Assembly (NCBI GenBank): GCA_002476495.1
Contig: DLKL01000026.1
Location: 171-32,339, forward strand
Source of the DNA: Lachnospiraceae bacterium UBA7589
Lineage (GTDB): Bacteria; Bacillota; Clostridia; Lachnospirales; Lachnospiraceae
DNA length: 32,169 nt
Direction: 5' to 3'
A model generated the notes under the pieces. That model did no database searches. It had not been told where the DNA came from and was given only the letters and a program-made list of their open reading frames with translations. A program made the translations under genes and the position numbers. Positions 15,513 to 22,813 of this stretch are shown here, piece by piece; positions within the stretch are counted from its first letter, which is position 1, and every line of letters begins with the position of its first letter.

Positions 15513-15698
15513 ATGAATATTTCATCTCTTAGCAGCACCAATATATCTGTTTCGGATACCGGTTCCATGAATGCCATAGATATGTCATTACTTAAAAAAA
15601 CTCTGGATATGGTTGAAGTAAACGGAGATATGCTTACACAGATGATGGAGCAGTCTGTAAATCCTCTTATTGGCTCCAACATCGATATAAGATTATAA
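15513..15698 (+). CDS. YjfB-like putative motility protein
   Basis: A 61-residue protein. AAAGGAG lies before the ATG at 15513, so a longer open frame from 15288 is not the real start. The pattern matches the YjfB family: Ser-rich N-terminus, an amphipathic helix AIDMSLLKKTLDMVE, and the C-terminal signature NPLIGSNIDIRL (family form is close to P-x-LGxNIDIxx). The family is annotated as putative motility protein from its regulon in Bacillus; its molecular role is not known. It is transcribed alone, convergent with the amidase gene, and ends in a hairpin that lies within that gene. Confidence 0.8.
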   Translation: MNISSLSSTNISVSDTGSMNAIDMSLLKKTLDMVEVNGDMLTQMMEQSVNPLIGSNIDIRL

Positions 15699-15706
15699 TT
15701 TTTTAG

Positions 15707-15767
15707 TGCCATGCAGAAGGTTAATAGAGTTCTTCTATTGCATCTGCTATGGCATTTGCTATTTTTT
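15707..15767 (+). terminator. Terminator of the YjfB-like gene, inside the amidase 3' end
   Basis: The outer stem is TGCCAT+GCAGA (15707-15717) with TCTGC, a bulged T, and ATGGCA (15743-15754). The inner stem is AATAGA (15723-15728) with TCTATT (15734-15739). On the plus strand it is followed by TTTGCTATTTTTT. In the minus direction no T run follows, so it serves the plus-strand gene best. It overlaps the last codons of the amidase gene. Confidence 0.65.
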
Positions 15768-16452
15768 CCTGATATTCCTCATCGCAAAGCTTTGCCTCTT
15801 CCCGTGGGCATGACAAAAATCCACACTCTACAATGACTCCCGGAATTGTTGTTTTTCTTAAAATGTATAAATCATTACCTGTTTTTACTGTTCTATGGTT
15901 TTCAGAATCCACGGTACTTATTAGTTTATCCTGTATTCTTTTTGCAAGCAGCTCACTTTCCTGTGATTTTCCATAATAAAATACCTGTGCCCCCTTTACA
16001 TCGGCATCAGGATAGCTATTCTGGTGTATGCTTACAAACAGCATAGCCTGTGAGGAATTAATAAGCTCTACCCTGTTACTCATATCCGATGTTTTCTTAT
16101 TTCTGGCTCCGGGAGTGGCAAGACATTGGTCCTTATCCCTTGTTACAATAACCTCTATTCCTTTATTTTCCAGACATTCCTTAAGCTTCATGCTTATCTC
16201 AAGATTTATGTCCTTTTCCTTTATTCCCGAAGCTCCGACCTTTCCTGGATCATTTCCTCCATGTCCCGGATCAATCACAACAATTCTTTTTACCTTCCTT
16301 TCCTGTGTTGCCTTGGAATTAGTCCAAAGCAGCACAACCATTACTGCCGCCAGAAAAAAAATCAGCCCAAGCATAAGGTGCTTACGATGCTTTCTAAAAA
16401 AGGCCTCGCATCTCATATAATACACTGCCAGCTTCCTTAAGATTCTTTCCAT
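15721..16452 (-). CDS. cwlD: N-acetylmuramoyl-L-alanine amidase, CwlD-type
   Basis: An Amidase_3 zinc enzyme that removes stem peptides from glycan strands. The 243-residue product has a basic N-terminus, one membrane segment (about 27-43), then the catalytic domain. That domain has VVIDPGHGGNDPG (zinc His64), SGIKEKDINLEIS (Glu79), SIHQNSY (second His), and PGVIVECGFLSCPRE with the catalytic Glu. An in-frame TTG at 16524 would add 24 residues, but AGGGTGG is placed for the ATG at 16452. CwlD is classically needed for spore-cortex muramic lactam. Whether this paralogue acts in sporulation or in growth is not shown here. A weak TTGACG-N15-TATAGA promoter is upstream. Confidence 0.9.
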   Translation of the reverse strand: MERILRKLAVYYMRCEAFFRKHRKHLMLGLIFFLAAVMVVLLWTNSKATQERKVKRIVVIDPGHGGNDPGKVGASGIKEKDINLEISMKLKECLENKGIEVIVTRDKDQCLATPGARNKKTSDMSNRVELINSSQAMLFVSIHQNSYPDADVKGAQVFYYGKSQESELLAKRIQDKLISTVDSENHRTVKTGNDLYILRKTTIPGVIVECGFLSCPREEAKLCDEEYQEKIANAIADAIEELY

Positions 16453-16568
16453 GTGTCCATCCACCCTATTTCTTCTATATAATATGGTATGACCCGTCAA
16501 CATCGTATATGCCCCTAAGCTCAATTTTAATATTTCACTGAATTTACTGATTCTTCACTTATTTTTCA

Positions 16569-16597
16569 TAGACTTTTTTTCTTCCTTTTGATATACT
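16569..16597 (+). promoter_or_regulatory. Promoter of the DUF1858/BAX-inhibitor-like pair
   Basis: TAGACT (16569-16574), 17 bases, TATACT (16592-16597) preceded by TGA, giving an extended -10. The start would be near 16604, about 55 bases before the DUF1858 ATG. Confidence 0.55.
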
Positions 16598-16603
16598 ATA
16601 TCT

Positions 16604-16629
16604 TGATTGCATTAATAGCTTTGCAATCA
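16604..16629 (+). repeat. Inverted repeat at the DUF1858 transcription start
   Basis: TGATTGC (16604-16610) and GCAATCA (16623-16629) are perfect 7-bp arms around 12 bases. They begin at the predicted transcription start, so they could be an operator or a leader hairpin. No T run follows, so it is not a terminator. Confidence 0.5.
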
Positions 16630-16658
16630 TGCTAATTTTATTAAAGGAGGTTATACTA

Positions 16659-16877
16659 ATGGCAAAGCAGGTTAATAAATCCATGCTTATACATGAGATT
16701 ATAGAAATTGATCCGGGTAATGCCGCAATTCTTATGGCATCCGGAATGCATTGTGTAGGCTGCCCGTCAGCAGCCATGGAGTCTCTCGAAGAGGCTTGTA
16801 TGGTACACGGAATGGACGTGGACGAAGTAATTGTTTCCATCAACGAGTATCTGGCAAAAAAAGAGGATAATCAGTAA
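16659..16877 (+). CDS. DUF1858 domain protein (CxxC, small)
   Basis: A 72-residue single-domain protein. AAAGGAGG precedes the ATG at 16659, so an upstream in-frame ATG at 16629 is unlikely. It has the DUF1858 pattern: an N-terminal helix, DPGNAAILMASGMHCVGCPSA with a CxxC pair (Cys32, Cys35), a third Cys at 47, and an acidic C-terminus. Members are widespread in anaerobes, sometimes fused or close to hybrid-cluster and redox proteins, and are thought to bind metal or form a disulfide; the exact role is unknown. The BAX-inhibitor-like gene follows at 29 bases, so they share a transcript. Confidence 0.88.
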   Translation: MAKQVNKSMLIHEIIEIDPGNAAILMASGMHCVGCPSAAMESLEEACMVHGMDVDEVIVSINEYLAKKEDNQ

Positions 16878-16906
16878 TTAGGTTTTGTTTGATAGGAGGG
16901 ATATAT

Positions 16907-17596
16907 ATGTCAAGCAGACAGGAAAGATTTGCCGAAAGGCAGCAATTTCACTACGGAGAAAAGGAACTTGATCCATCCACCTACAATCTTGCTATAGGTG
17001 GCACTCTGGCATACGGCTTTGTAATTAACTGCATTATGGTTGCTACATGTGCAGATTTGGCTTTTAACCTTTTTTCCAACACTATAATATTTTATATATT
17101 GTATTTCGCTATGGTTATGTCAGGCTCATATATGGTTAACAAAAATTCCAGTCCGGCTATGTGCTTCCTCGGATACAATCTTATTGTGGTTCCAATCGGG
17201 TTAGTACTTACCGTTTTATTGAATTTGTTTTCCATGGCAGGTTATGATTCCATTATAGCTACTGCCTTTGGTATCACCACCATTGTTACTGTGGCAATGA
17301 TGATGATTTCCGCAGCATTTCCAAGGTTTTTCCTTAACATAGGTTCAACTCTTGGTATTACTCTTTTACTTACTATTGTAGTAGAGTTTATAATGTTCCT
17401 GGCAGGAGCAAGTCTTGGTTTTATAGATTACATTGTTGTTCTTATCTTCTGTGGTTACATCGGTTACGATTGGGCAAGAGCAAATCAATGTGTCAAAACC
17501 TTTGGCAATGCAGTTGGCTCGGCAGCGGATCTTTACGTTGATATAGTTAATATATTTATAAGAATTCTCAGCATTCTTGCAAGATCAAGGGATTAA
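16907..17596 (+). CDS. BAX inhibitor-1/YccA-family membrane protein
   Basis: A 229-residue integral membrane protein: about 25 polar residues, then seven hydrophobic segments from about 30 to 225. Typical features are the paired early helices, the short polar turn NKNSSPAMCFLGYN, and the C-terminal IGYDWARANQ. In bacteria the family includes YccA, which modulates FtsH, and YetJ, a calcium leak channel; which applies here is not known. GGAGGG lies before the ATG at 16907; an ATG at 16889 overlaps that site and is rejected. It ends 36 bases before a strong terminator. Confidence 0.85.
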   Translation: MSSRQERFAERQQFHYGEKELDPSTYNLAIGGTLAYGFVINCIMVATCADLAFNLFSNTIIFYILYFAMVMSGSYMVNKNSSPAMCFLGYNLIVVPIGLVLTVLLNLFSMAGYDSIIATAFGITTIVTVAMMMISAAFPRFFLNIGSTLGITLLLTIVVEFIMFLAGASLGFIDYIVVLIFCGYIGYDWARANQCVKTFGNAVGSAADLYVDIVNIFIRILSILARSRD

Positions 17597-17632
17597 CCGT
17601 ATAATTTCCGCAACCGGAAAATATGTATAATT

Positions 17633-17682
17633 AATAAGTCCATATAGCTTATATCCATTAAGCTATATGGACTTATTTTTTT
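17633..17682 (+). terminator. Terminator after the BAX-inhibitor-like gene
   Basis: A perfect 19-bp stem (17633-17651 with 17659-17677), 7-base loop, then a run of seven T at 17676-17682. The stem is AT-rich with a GTCC/GGAC core. Confidence 0.92.
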
Positions 17683-17741
17683 ACATTCCATCATTCACAT
17701 CATTCTCATAAGCTCCCCTCAGACAGAAAATTTCTCTTTAT

Positions 17742-17759
17742 ATAACGTTTGTTCGTTAT
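17742..17759. promoter_or_regulatory. Operator-like palindrome upstream of the XRE regulator
   Basis: ATAACG and CGTTAT flank TTTGTT, a perfect 6-bp dyad about 80 bases before the XRE gene. Small XRE regulators often bind such dyads in their own promoters. No convincing -35/-10 pair was found in 17683-17840, so the placement relative to the promoter is unknown. Confidence 0.4.
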
Positions 17760-17840
17760 TTATTGTCTGTTTTGTTGTTTTTTATCATCTAACTTCTGTG
17801 ATTACATAAAATAAAATATAACTTGAGAGAGGTGAATGTT

Positions 17841-18197
17841 ATGGACAACAACCCTATACTAAAGAAAATCCAACTTTACATGCAACTTAAAAACTGGTCA
17901 ATCTACAGATTGGCAAAAGAATCCGATATTCCTTACTCATCCCTGAATTCAATGTTTTTAAAAAACACTCAGCCCACAATACCCACCCTGGAAAAATTGT
18001 GCTCCGGTTTAGGAATTTCAATGGCAGACTTTTTTGACAACGATGAGGAAACGGGCAGCATATCCTATATTCATCTGACCAAGGATGAACAGGAATTGCT
18101 GTTTCTCTATAATAATCTGTCAGCCTGTGACAAAGACAAGTTTCTGTACTACGCAAGAGGTTTTGCCAGAAAAGGTGCAGAAAGCAAAGATATATAA
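17841..18197 (+). CDS. XRE-family DNA-binding regulator
   Basis: A 118-residue protein with an N-terminal Cro/CI-type helix-turn-helix at about residues 5-62: the helix IYRLAKESDIPYSSLNSMF, then PTIPTLEKLCSGLGISMADFF, the standard ending of this fold. The C-terminal half (YIHLTKDEQELLFLYNNLSACDKDKFLYYARGF) resembles the helical tail common in such Clostridial regulators. AGAGGTG lies before the ATG at 17841, so an ATG at 17823 is not used. It is monocistronic and bounded by terminators on both sides. The targets are unknown. Confidence 0.9.
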   Translation: MDNNPILKKIQLYMQLKNWSIYRLAKESDIPYSSLNSMFLKNTQPTIPTLEKLCSGLGISMADFFDNDEETGSISYIHLTKDEQELLFLYNNLSACDKDKFLYYARGFARKGAESKDI

Positions 18198-18200
18198 TTT

Positions 18201-18248
18201 AAAAAAGCCCTGCTGCATACCGGTTATGGTACTCAGCAGGGCTTTTTT
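18201..18248. terminator. Bidirectional terminator between XRE gene and mecA
   Basis: The arms 18201-18215 and 18234-18248 pair completely: six A, GCCCTGCTG, then CAGCAGGGC and six T. The inner TACC/GGTA adds to the stem. It has a T run in both directions, so it ends both the XRE transcript and the convergent mecA transcript. Confidence 0.95.
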
Positions 18249-18254
18249 ACTTAT

Positions 18255-19052
18255 CTAAATCTGTGACAATGTCTGAAGTGCGTTTCCGTCAATTATAACC
18301 TTGAAATGCTCTTCCATATGACTTGGTGTCGCATATGTGGTACGAATTCTTTTTCCGTACTCACTCAGGAGATTACATGTTCTTACAAATTCATTGTCTG
18401 AATTGTTATCCTTTGTCAAGTACAGATAAAATACACTATCCATAGGATTCTTATATAATGTATTTTCACTTTTATATATATTTTTTACATTGTTGGCCGA
18501 TATTATAATCTCATCCAGACTGTCAAAGGCAAACACCCTGAATACATCCTTCAAAGCCTCAGCCTTCTCAACGGCTTCCTTCGCACGCTTTGCAGCCTGT
18601 GCACCTCCTATGGCTCCTAAGCCCTCTGCCAGATTACCAAGTGCCTGAATCAATCCCTCAGTAGCTTTTCGGGCGTCAACCTCCTCCATAGGTTCTTCTT
18701 CTATCATCTCTATATTATCATCCTCCTCGTCCCTATCCTCGTCATAGGCATTTCCTGCCTCTACAGGCTTGGTGAATCTGGAAAATCTGCTGTCAAGCTC
18801 ATCCGGATCCTCCACCTTTGTTATAATAAGGACAAGGCATTCCGGAGAAACCGGTATAGCTTCAATCATGAGAGGAATATTATCCACCTCAAATCCCAGC
18901 TCGTTAGATGCCTGTTGCATAAGCTCACGAAATAGTTCTTTGGCTTTATCCGTACCATATGCCAATTCTGTTAAAAGAAGTTCCTTTTCTGCCAAGTCAG
19001 CCTTATAAAGTGTACATCGTATCTGATTCTCACTTAACCTTTCTATTTTCAT
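18255..19052 (-). CDS. mecA: Adaptor protein MecA
   Basis: MecA delivers substrates to ClpC-ClpP for degradation. The 265-residue product has the MecA N-terminal domain (MKIERLSENQIRCTLYKADL to about residue 85) and a long acidic linker (DEDRDEEDDNIEMIEEEPMEE). The C-terminal ClpC-binding domain starts at about 165 (VFRVFAFDSLDEIIISANNV). A 30-residue Ala/Gly/Glu segment before the C-terminal domain is longer than in Bacillus MecA. The GTG at 19061 is open, but AAAGGAG is placed for the ATG at 19052. No competence genes are near, so its substrates here are unknown. Confidence 0.93.
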   Translation of the reverse strand: MKIERLSENQIRCTLYKADLAEKELLLTELAYGTDKAKELFRELMQQASNELGFEVDNIPLMIEAIPVSPECLVLIITKVEDPDELDSRFSRFTKPVEAGNAYDEDRDEEDDNIEMIEEEPMEEVDARKATEGLIQALGNLAEGLGAIGGAQAAKRAKEAVEKAEALKDVFRVFAFDSLDEIIISANNVKNIYKSENTLYKNPMDSVFYLYLTKDNNSDNEFVRTCNLLSEYGKRIRTTYATPSHMEEHFKVIIDGNALQTLSQI

Positions 19053-19483
19053 ATAAGTCACTCCTTTCCTAAAGCTACCTATTAGTTTATCACAAAAAAA
19101 TCATCTGTAAAGAAATTTCTTAAAGTTTCACCATATTTTCATCTTTTTTATAAGAAAATTATTGCAAATCCGAATAACATATAGTATCCTTGATTCATAC
19201 AGATAAACCCTTTATACAATTCTTAATTGTTCTTATTGTCTATGTTGATTGTCGGATACTTTTATGGATTTCCCATACTTTACCCAACTATTTTTTAGAT
19301 ATTACTAATACTATTTTATGCTTGTATATGGGCTTTTATTTGTAAATTCAGCATATCATTTTTAGGAATATAAAACATTTTTTTCAAAATATATCACATC
19401 TTCTTATGCCTATAAAATATGATATGCACAGAAAAAAGGTTGGTGATGTGCACATATATTAACACGCATTGGTAAAACACAAT
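19053..19483. other. AT-rich intergenic region, no gene recognised
   Basis: About 430 bases without a supported gene. It contains a 12-bp palindrome, AAGAAATTTCTT (19110-19121), about 60 bases upstream of mecA, a weak plus-strand pair TTGATT-N17-TATACA (around 19193-19221), and a 10-bp palindrome ATGTGCACAT (19446-19455). The mecA promoter should lie in the left part but no clear pair was found. No open frame with a ribosome site was seen. Confidence 0.5.
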
Positions 19484-19523
19484 AATAAAAAAAGAGGCAT
19501 CTGCCATTGTGCGATGCCTCTTT
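19484..19523 (-). terminator. Ferredoxin terminator
   Basis: AAAGAGGCATC (19491-19501) and GATGCCTCTTT (19513-19523) pair perfectly over 11 bp with an 11-base loop. On the minus strand the stem is followed by T-rich sequence (19490-19484). It begins 35 bases after the ferredoxin stop. Confidence 0.93.
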
Positions 19524-19557
19524 GTCATATCCATATAACAACTGTATTCCTATGGAA

Positions 19558-19728
19558 TTATGCCTCTGCAATTACTCCTGTTGGACAAGTTCCTGCACAT
19601 GCTCCACATGAAATGCAAGTATCTGCATCAATCTCGAACTTTCCATCACCTTCGCTGATAGCACCTACAGGACATGCACCTGCACATGCTCCACAGCATA
19701 CACAGCCATCGTTAATTACGTATGCCAT
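19558..19728 (-). CDS. 2[4Fe-4S] ferredoxin
   Basis: A 56-residue clostridial-type ferredoxin, a soluble electron carrier for anaerobic enzymes such as pyruvate:ferredoxin oxidoreductase and hydrogenase. Two cluster motifs are complete: Cys9, 12, 15 and 19, and Cys38, 41, 44 and 48, each followed by Pro. There is one extra Cys at 11. GGAGG precedes the ATG at 19728; the ATG at 19770 would add 14 residues before the usual start and is rejected. It has its own promoter and terminator. The hydrogenase maturation genes 8 kb away fit the need for it. Confidence 0.96.
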   Translation of the reverse strand: MAYVINDGCVCCGACAGACPVGAISEGDGKFEIDADTCISCGACAGTCPTGVIAEA

Positions 19729-19778
19729 ATATGTATCCTCCTTTAAAGACTTTTTGATAAAAATTATCACTTGTGCAT

Positions 19779-19807
19779 ATTGTAATCTATTTTACAACAT
19801 ATATCAA
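19779..19807 (-). promoter_or_regulatory. Ferredoxin promoter
   Basis: The minus strand has TTGATA (19807-19802), 17 bases, TACAAT (19784-19779), one mismatch in each element. The start would be near 19772. No terminator is visible between phoR (ends 19845) and this promoter, so some read-through from the phosphate operon is possible. Confidence 0.7.
19780..19797. promoter_or_regulatory. Rex-like palindrome over the ferredoxin -10
   Basis: TTGTAA and TTACAA flank six bases in an 18-base dyad. The length and the TTGT/ACAA ends match the Rex operator form TTGTTAA-N4-TTAACAA, with three mismatches inside. It covers the spacer and most of the -10, the position expected for repression. The Rex assignment is inference. 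Confidence 0.4.
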
Positions 19808-19844
19808 GCTTATTTTTATTTTTTCCAGTAATATTCCCACAATT

Positions 19845-21500
19845 TTATACAGGTATATTTATAGTAATTTCTGTCCCTTTACCAGGAGAACTGTTGACAT
19901 TTATTGTTCCATTATGAAGCTTTGTTCCATGCTTTACTATGGATAACCCAAGTCCGGTGCCACCCACCTCACGGGAATGGCTTTTGTCCACTCTGTAAAA
20001 TCTTTCAAATACTCTTTGCTGCTGGTTCTTCGGAATACCTATACCCGTATCCTTCACAGAAAACCATACCCGGTTTTCCCCAATCCCGACATTTATATCT
20101 ACTTTCCCGCCCGGCTTATTGTATTTTATTGCATTGTCGCACAAATTATACATCATCTCACGAAGTATGGGTTTTACTCCGTTTATTACTGTACTGCCCC
20201 CATGCACATATATTGTAATATTGTCTTTTGCTGCCACATCTGCCAGCTGGCTGGCTACATCAAGAGCCAGATAGTGCAAATCCACAGATGTTTTTTCGGG
20301 TATGTTTTTTTCCTCATCAAGCTGGGAAAGTTTTATTATATCCTCCACAAGCCTTATAAGTCTTTGGGCATCATTATATATATTTTCTGCAAAGCCCGGT
20401 ATATCCTCCGATGCCACAATACCGTTTTTTATTATTTCTGCAGTTCCCGATATGGCAGTCAGCGGTGTCTTAAGTTCATGGGATACATTGGCAGTAAACT
20501 CCCGTCTTAAATTATCACGTTCCTCCTTTTCCGTAACATCCGCAGCGACTATAATTGCTCCCGCCAAATTACTTTCCTTAAAAACAGGATTAATGTATAT
20601 ATCAAAGCACCTTTCTCCCAAAGTCAGCCTTATCTCACTATGTCTTCCCTGAAGAGCCTGGTTAACTCCGTCAACAAATTCCCCACTTCTGTTTAGCACT
20701 AATATGTTTCTTTTTTCTACATTATCATCTGCTCCAAAAATTGTCAGAGCACTTTTGTTATAGGATAGAATTCTGGCACTTTTATCTATTACAATAAAGC
20801 CCTCCTGCATATTTTCGGTTATCATTCTAAATTCATTTTGCTGGGCTGAAAGCTCATTCATAGCCTTTTTTATCACCTTGTTCTGTCGTACTATCTTGCT
20901 CAGAAACGGTGCCATTTCATCATATACCTTTGCTTCCTCCGGATGTTCAAGATCAATATCATCCAGTGGCTTTACCAATTGATTGGTCAGCCTTACGGCA
21001 AGGCCAAGGGAAATAAAAAATGCAATAACCATAACTATAAGCAGTGGATGCAGCATACCGAGAACCATTCTGAAAACCGAATCGCTGGTATGGGATAATC
21101 TTATTACGCTTCCATCTGTAAGACGTACTGCATGATAGATAGTTTTTTTTGCAAATGTACTTGAATATCTTACACTATCTCCGGTTGATGAGTTCATGGC
21201 TTCCTTTATTTCCTGCCGGTCTCTGTGATTTTCCATTGCGGATGCGTCTGCTCTGTTATCAAATAACACATTTCCATCTTTATCAACCCAGGTTACTCTT
21301 GTGTTTATATCTCCCAGATTGTTAAGATAATCTATTCCCTGGTTTTCTACACCCTTTGAAATGTAATTTGCCTCAGAAATCATTTCAGAAGTAATTTCTT
21401 TATTGTAGTGATTAAATAGAACGCCGAAAATAAAAAGGCAGCAAAGAGTTATAACAGTTATTACTATTAATATTGTGTTCTTTAATATACGTTCAACCAT
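19845..21500 (-). CDS. phoR: Phosphate-responsive sensor histidine kinase
   Basis: A 551-residue membrane kinase. TM1 is about 8-30, an extracytoplasmic loop 31-148, TM2 about 150-170, a short HAMP-like linker, and a PAS domain about 222-322 (MITENMQEGFIVIDK). The phosphoacceptor motif FTANVSHELKTPLTAI has His341, followed by the ATPase domain with NAIKYNKPGG, GIGIPKNQQQRVFERFYRVD and GGTGLGLSIV. By family it phosphorylates PhoP when phosphate is low and is restrained by PhoU and PstB. GGAGAA precedes the ATG; the phoP stop is 2 bases before it, so translation is coupled. It is the last gene of the operon. Confidence 0.95.
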   Translation of the reverse strand: MVERILKNTILIVITVITLCCLFIFGVLFNHYNKEITSEMISEANYISKGVENQGIDYLNNLGDINTRVTWVDKDGNVLFDNRADASAMENHRDRQEIKEAMNSSTGDSVRYSSTFAKKTIYHAVRLTDGSVIRLSHTSDSVFRMVLGMLHPLLIVMVIAFFISLGLAVRLTNQLVKPLDDIDLEHPEEAKVYDEMAPFLSKIVRQNKVIKKAMNELSAQQNEFRMITENMQEGFIVIDKSARILSYNKSALTIFGADDNVEKRNILVLNRSGEFVDGVNQALQGRHSEIRLTLGERCFDIYINPVFKESNLAGAIIVAADVTEKEERDNLRREFTANVSHELKTPLTAISGTAEIIKNGIVASEDIPGFAENIYNDAQRLIRLVEDIIKLSQLDEEKNIPEKTSVDLHYLALDVASQLADVAAKDNITIYVHGGSTVINGVKPILREMMYNLCDNAIKYNKPGGKVDINVGIGENRVWFSVKDTGIGIPKNQQQRVFERFYRVDKSHSREVGGTGLGLSIVKHGTKLHNGTINVNSSPGKGTEITINIPV

Positions 21501-21502
21501 GG

Positions 21503-22171
21503 CTATTCTCCAATCTTATAACCTACTCCTCTTACTGTTTCTATCTGATTGCCTGCTTCTTTCAGCTTTTGTCTCAGGGTTCTTATATGAACATCCACAG
21601 TTCGGCTTTCACCATCAAATTCATATCCCCATATCCTGTTAAGAAGCTGATCCCGGCTAAATACCATTTCCTTATTGCCCATTAATGTATATAAAAGTTC
21701 ATATTCCTTCAAAGTAAGATTTATTACTTCACCGTCCACCTTTACAATATGCTTTCCGGGACACAGAGTGATTTTCCCTGCCTTAAGGCAATCTTTCGCC
21801 GAATCAGAGGATGTTCTTCTAAGCAAAGCCTTTATTCTTGATACCAGCTCCATAATTCCAAAGGGCTTTGCCACATAGTCATCTGCACCGGAATCAAGCC
21901 CAAGCACCTTGTCAAATTCACTTCCCTTTGCAGTCAGCATTATAACCGGTATGCTCCTTGTATCCTCGTTATCTCTAAGCTTTTTCAGAACGGAAAGTCC
22001 ATCCTCCTCCGGCATCATTATATCCAGTAATATAAGCTGTGGCTTCTGTTTCTTCATGCCTTCCCAGAAAAGAGACGGTCTTTCAAAGCCTATGGCCTCC
22101 ATATCCATATGGCACAAGGTATATACCACAAATTCCCGAATACTGTTTTCATCCTCTAATACATATATCAT
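21503..22171 (-). CDS. phoP: Phosphate-responsive response regulator
   Basis: An OmpR/PhoB-type regulator of 222 residues. The receiver domain 1-115 has the phosphoacceptor Asp50 (LILLDIMMP), Thr80 and Lys102. The winged-helix DNA-binding domain, about 128-220, has LTLKEYELLYTLM, RDQLLNRIWGYEFDGESRTVDVHIRTLRQKL, and GVGYKIG at the end. GGAGAA within the phoU end serves as its ribosome site. The gene order places it just before phoR, its likely partner, and its target is probably the Pho-like repeats before pstS. Confidence 0.95.
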   Translation of the reverse strand: MIYVLEDENSIREFVVYTLCHMDMEAIGFERPSLFWEGMKKQKPQLILLDIMMPEEDGLSVLKKLRDNEDTRSIPVIMLTAKGSEFDKVLGLDSGADDYVAKPFGIMELVSRIKALLRRTSSDSAKDCLKAGKITLCPGKHIVKVDGEVINLTLKEYELLYTLMGNKEMVFSRDQLLNRIWGYEFDGESRTVDVHIRTLRQKLKEAGNQIETVRGVGYKIGE

Positions 22172-22172
22172 A

Positions 22173-22811
22173 TTACTTATGTTCTCCTAAAATTGAATAT
22201 TCGACCCACTCGGCTATATTAACCGCATGATCACCGATTCTTTCGAAATACTTTGCTATCATAATTATATCAATCCAAAATTCTCCATTGTCAGGTTTGC
22301 CTGCAATAAGAGCTATAAGGTGCTTTTTAACCTGGTCAAACTGTCCGTCTACAAGATCGTCCATCTCCATAACCTTTCTGGCCAGATTAAGATCTCTTTT
22401 TACATAGGATTCAACTGCATATGTTACCATCTGTCCTGCTACGGCTGACATATCCTTCAGATGGTGATAATCCTTCAGATCATATCCCTTGACATATTTT
22501 ATCATGCCTGAAATATCTGCACACTGATCACCGATTCTTTCCATGTCAGATATCATTTTAATGGCTGAGGTTATATTTCTCAGATCCGATGCCACAGGCT
22601 GCTGCTTTAACAAAAGATTCATACATATTCCTTCAATATCCCGTTCGCACCTGTCAATATCCTCCTCCATGGCAAAGGATTTTTCCAGATATTCATCATT
22701 TCCATCAAAAAGAGCTTTGGTAGTTCCTTTGATTGCAGTCTCACACAGTGCTCCCATTTGTATAATTTTGACATTCAAATCCTCAAGCTGCCGGGTAAAT
22801 TCCTTCCTCAT
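22173..22811 (-). CDS. phoU: Phosphate uptake/signalling regulator PhoU
   Basis: A 212-residue two-domain helical protein that restrains the Pst transporter and PhoR kinase when phosphate is ample. It shows MRKEFTRQLEDLNVKIIQMG, EEDIDRCERDIEGICMNLLLKQQPVASDLR, and the second repeat with KYFERIGDHAVNIAEWV. The metal-binding Glu/Asp clusters (ERIGDQCADI and ERIGDHAVNI) are present in both halves. It begins 2 bases after the pstB stop. Confidence 0.96.
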   Translation of the reverse strand: MRKEFTRQLEDLNVKIIQMGALCETAIKGTTKALFDGNDEYLEKSFAMEEDIDRCERDIEGICMNLLLKQQPVASDLRNITSAIKMISDMERIGDQCADISGMIKYVKGYDLKDYHHLKDMSAVAGQMVTYAVESYVKRDLNLARKVMEMDDLVDGQFDQVKKHLIALIAGKPDNGEFWIDIIMIAKYFERIGDHAVNIAEWVEYSILGEHK

Positions 22812-22813
22812 AT

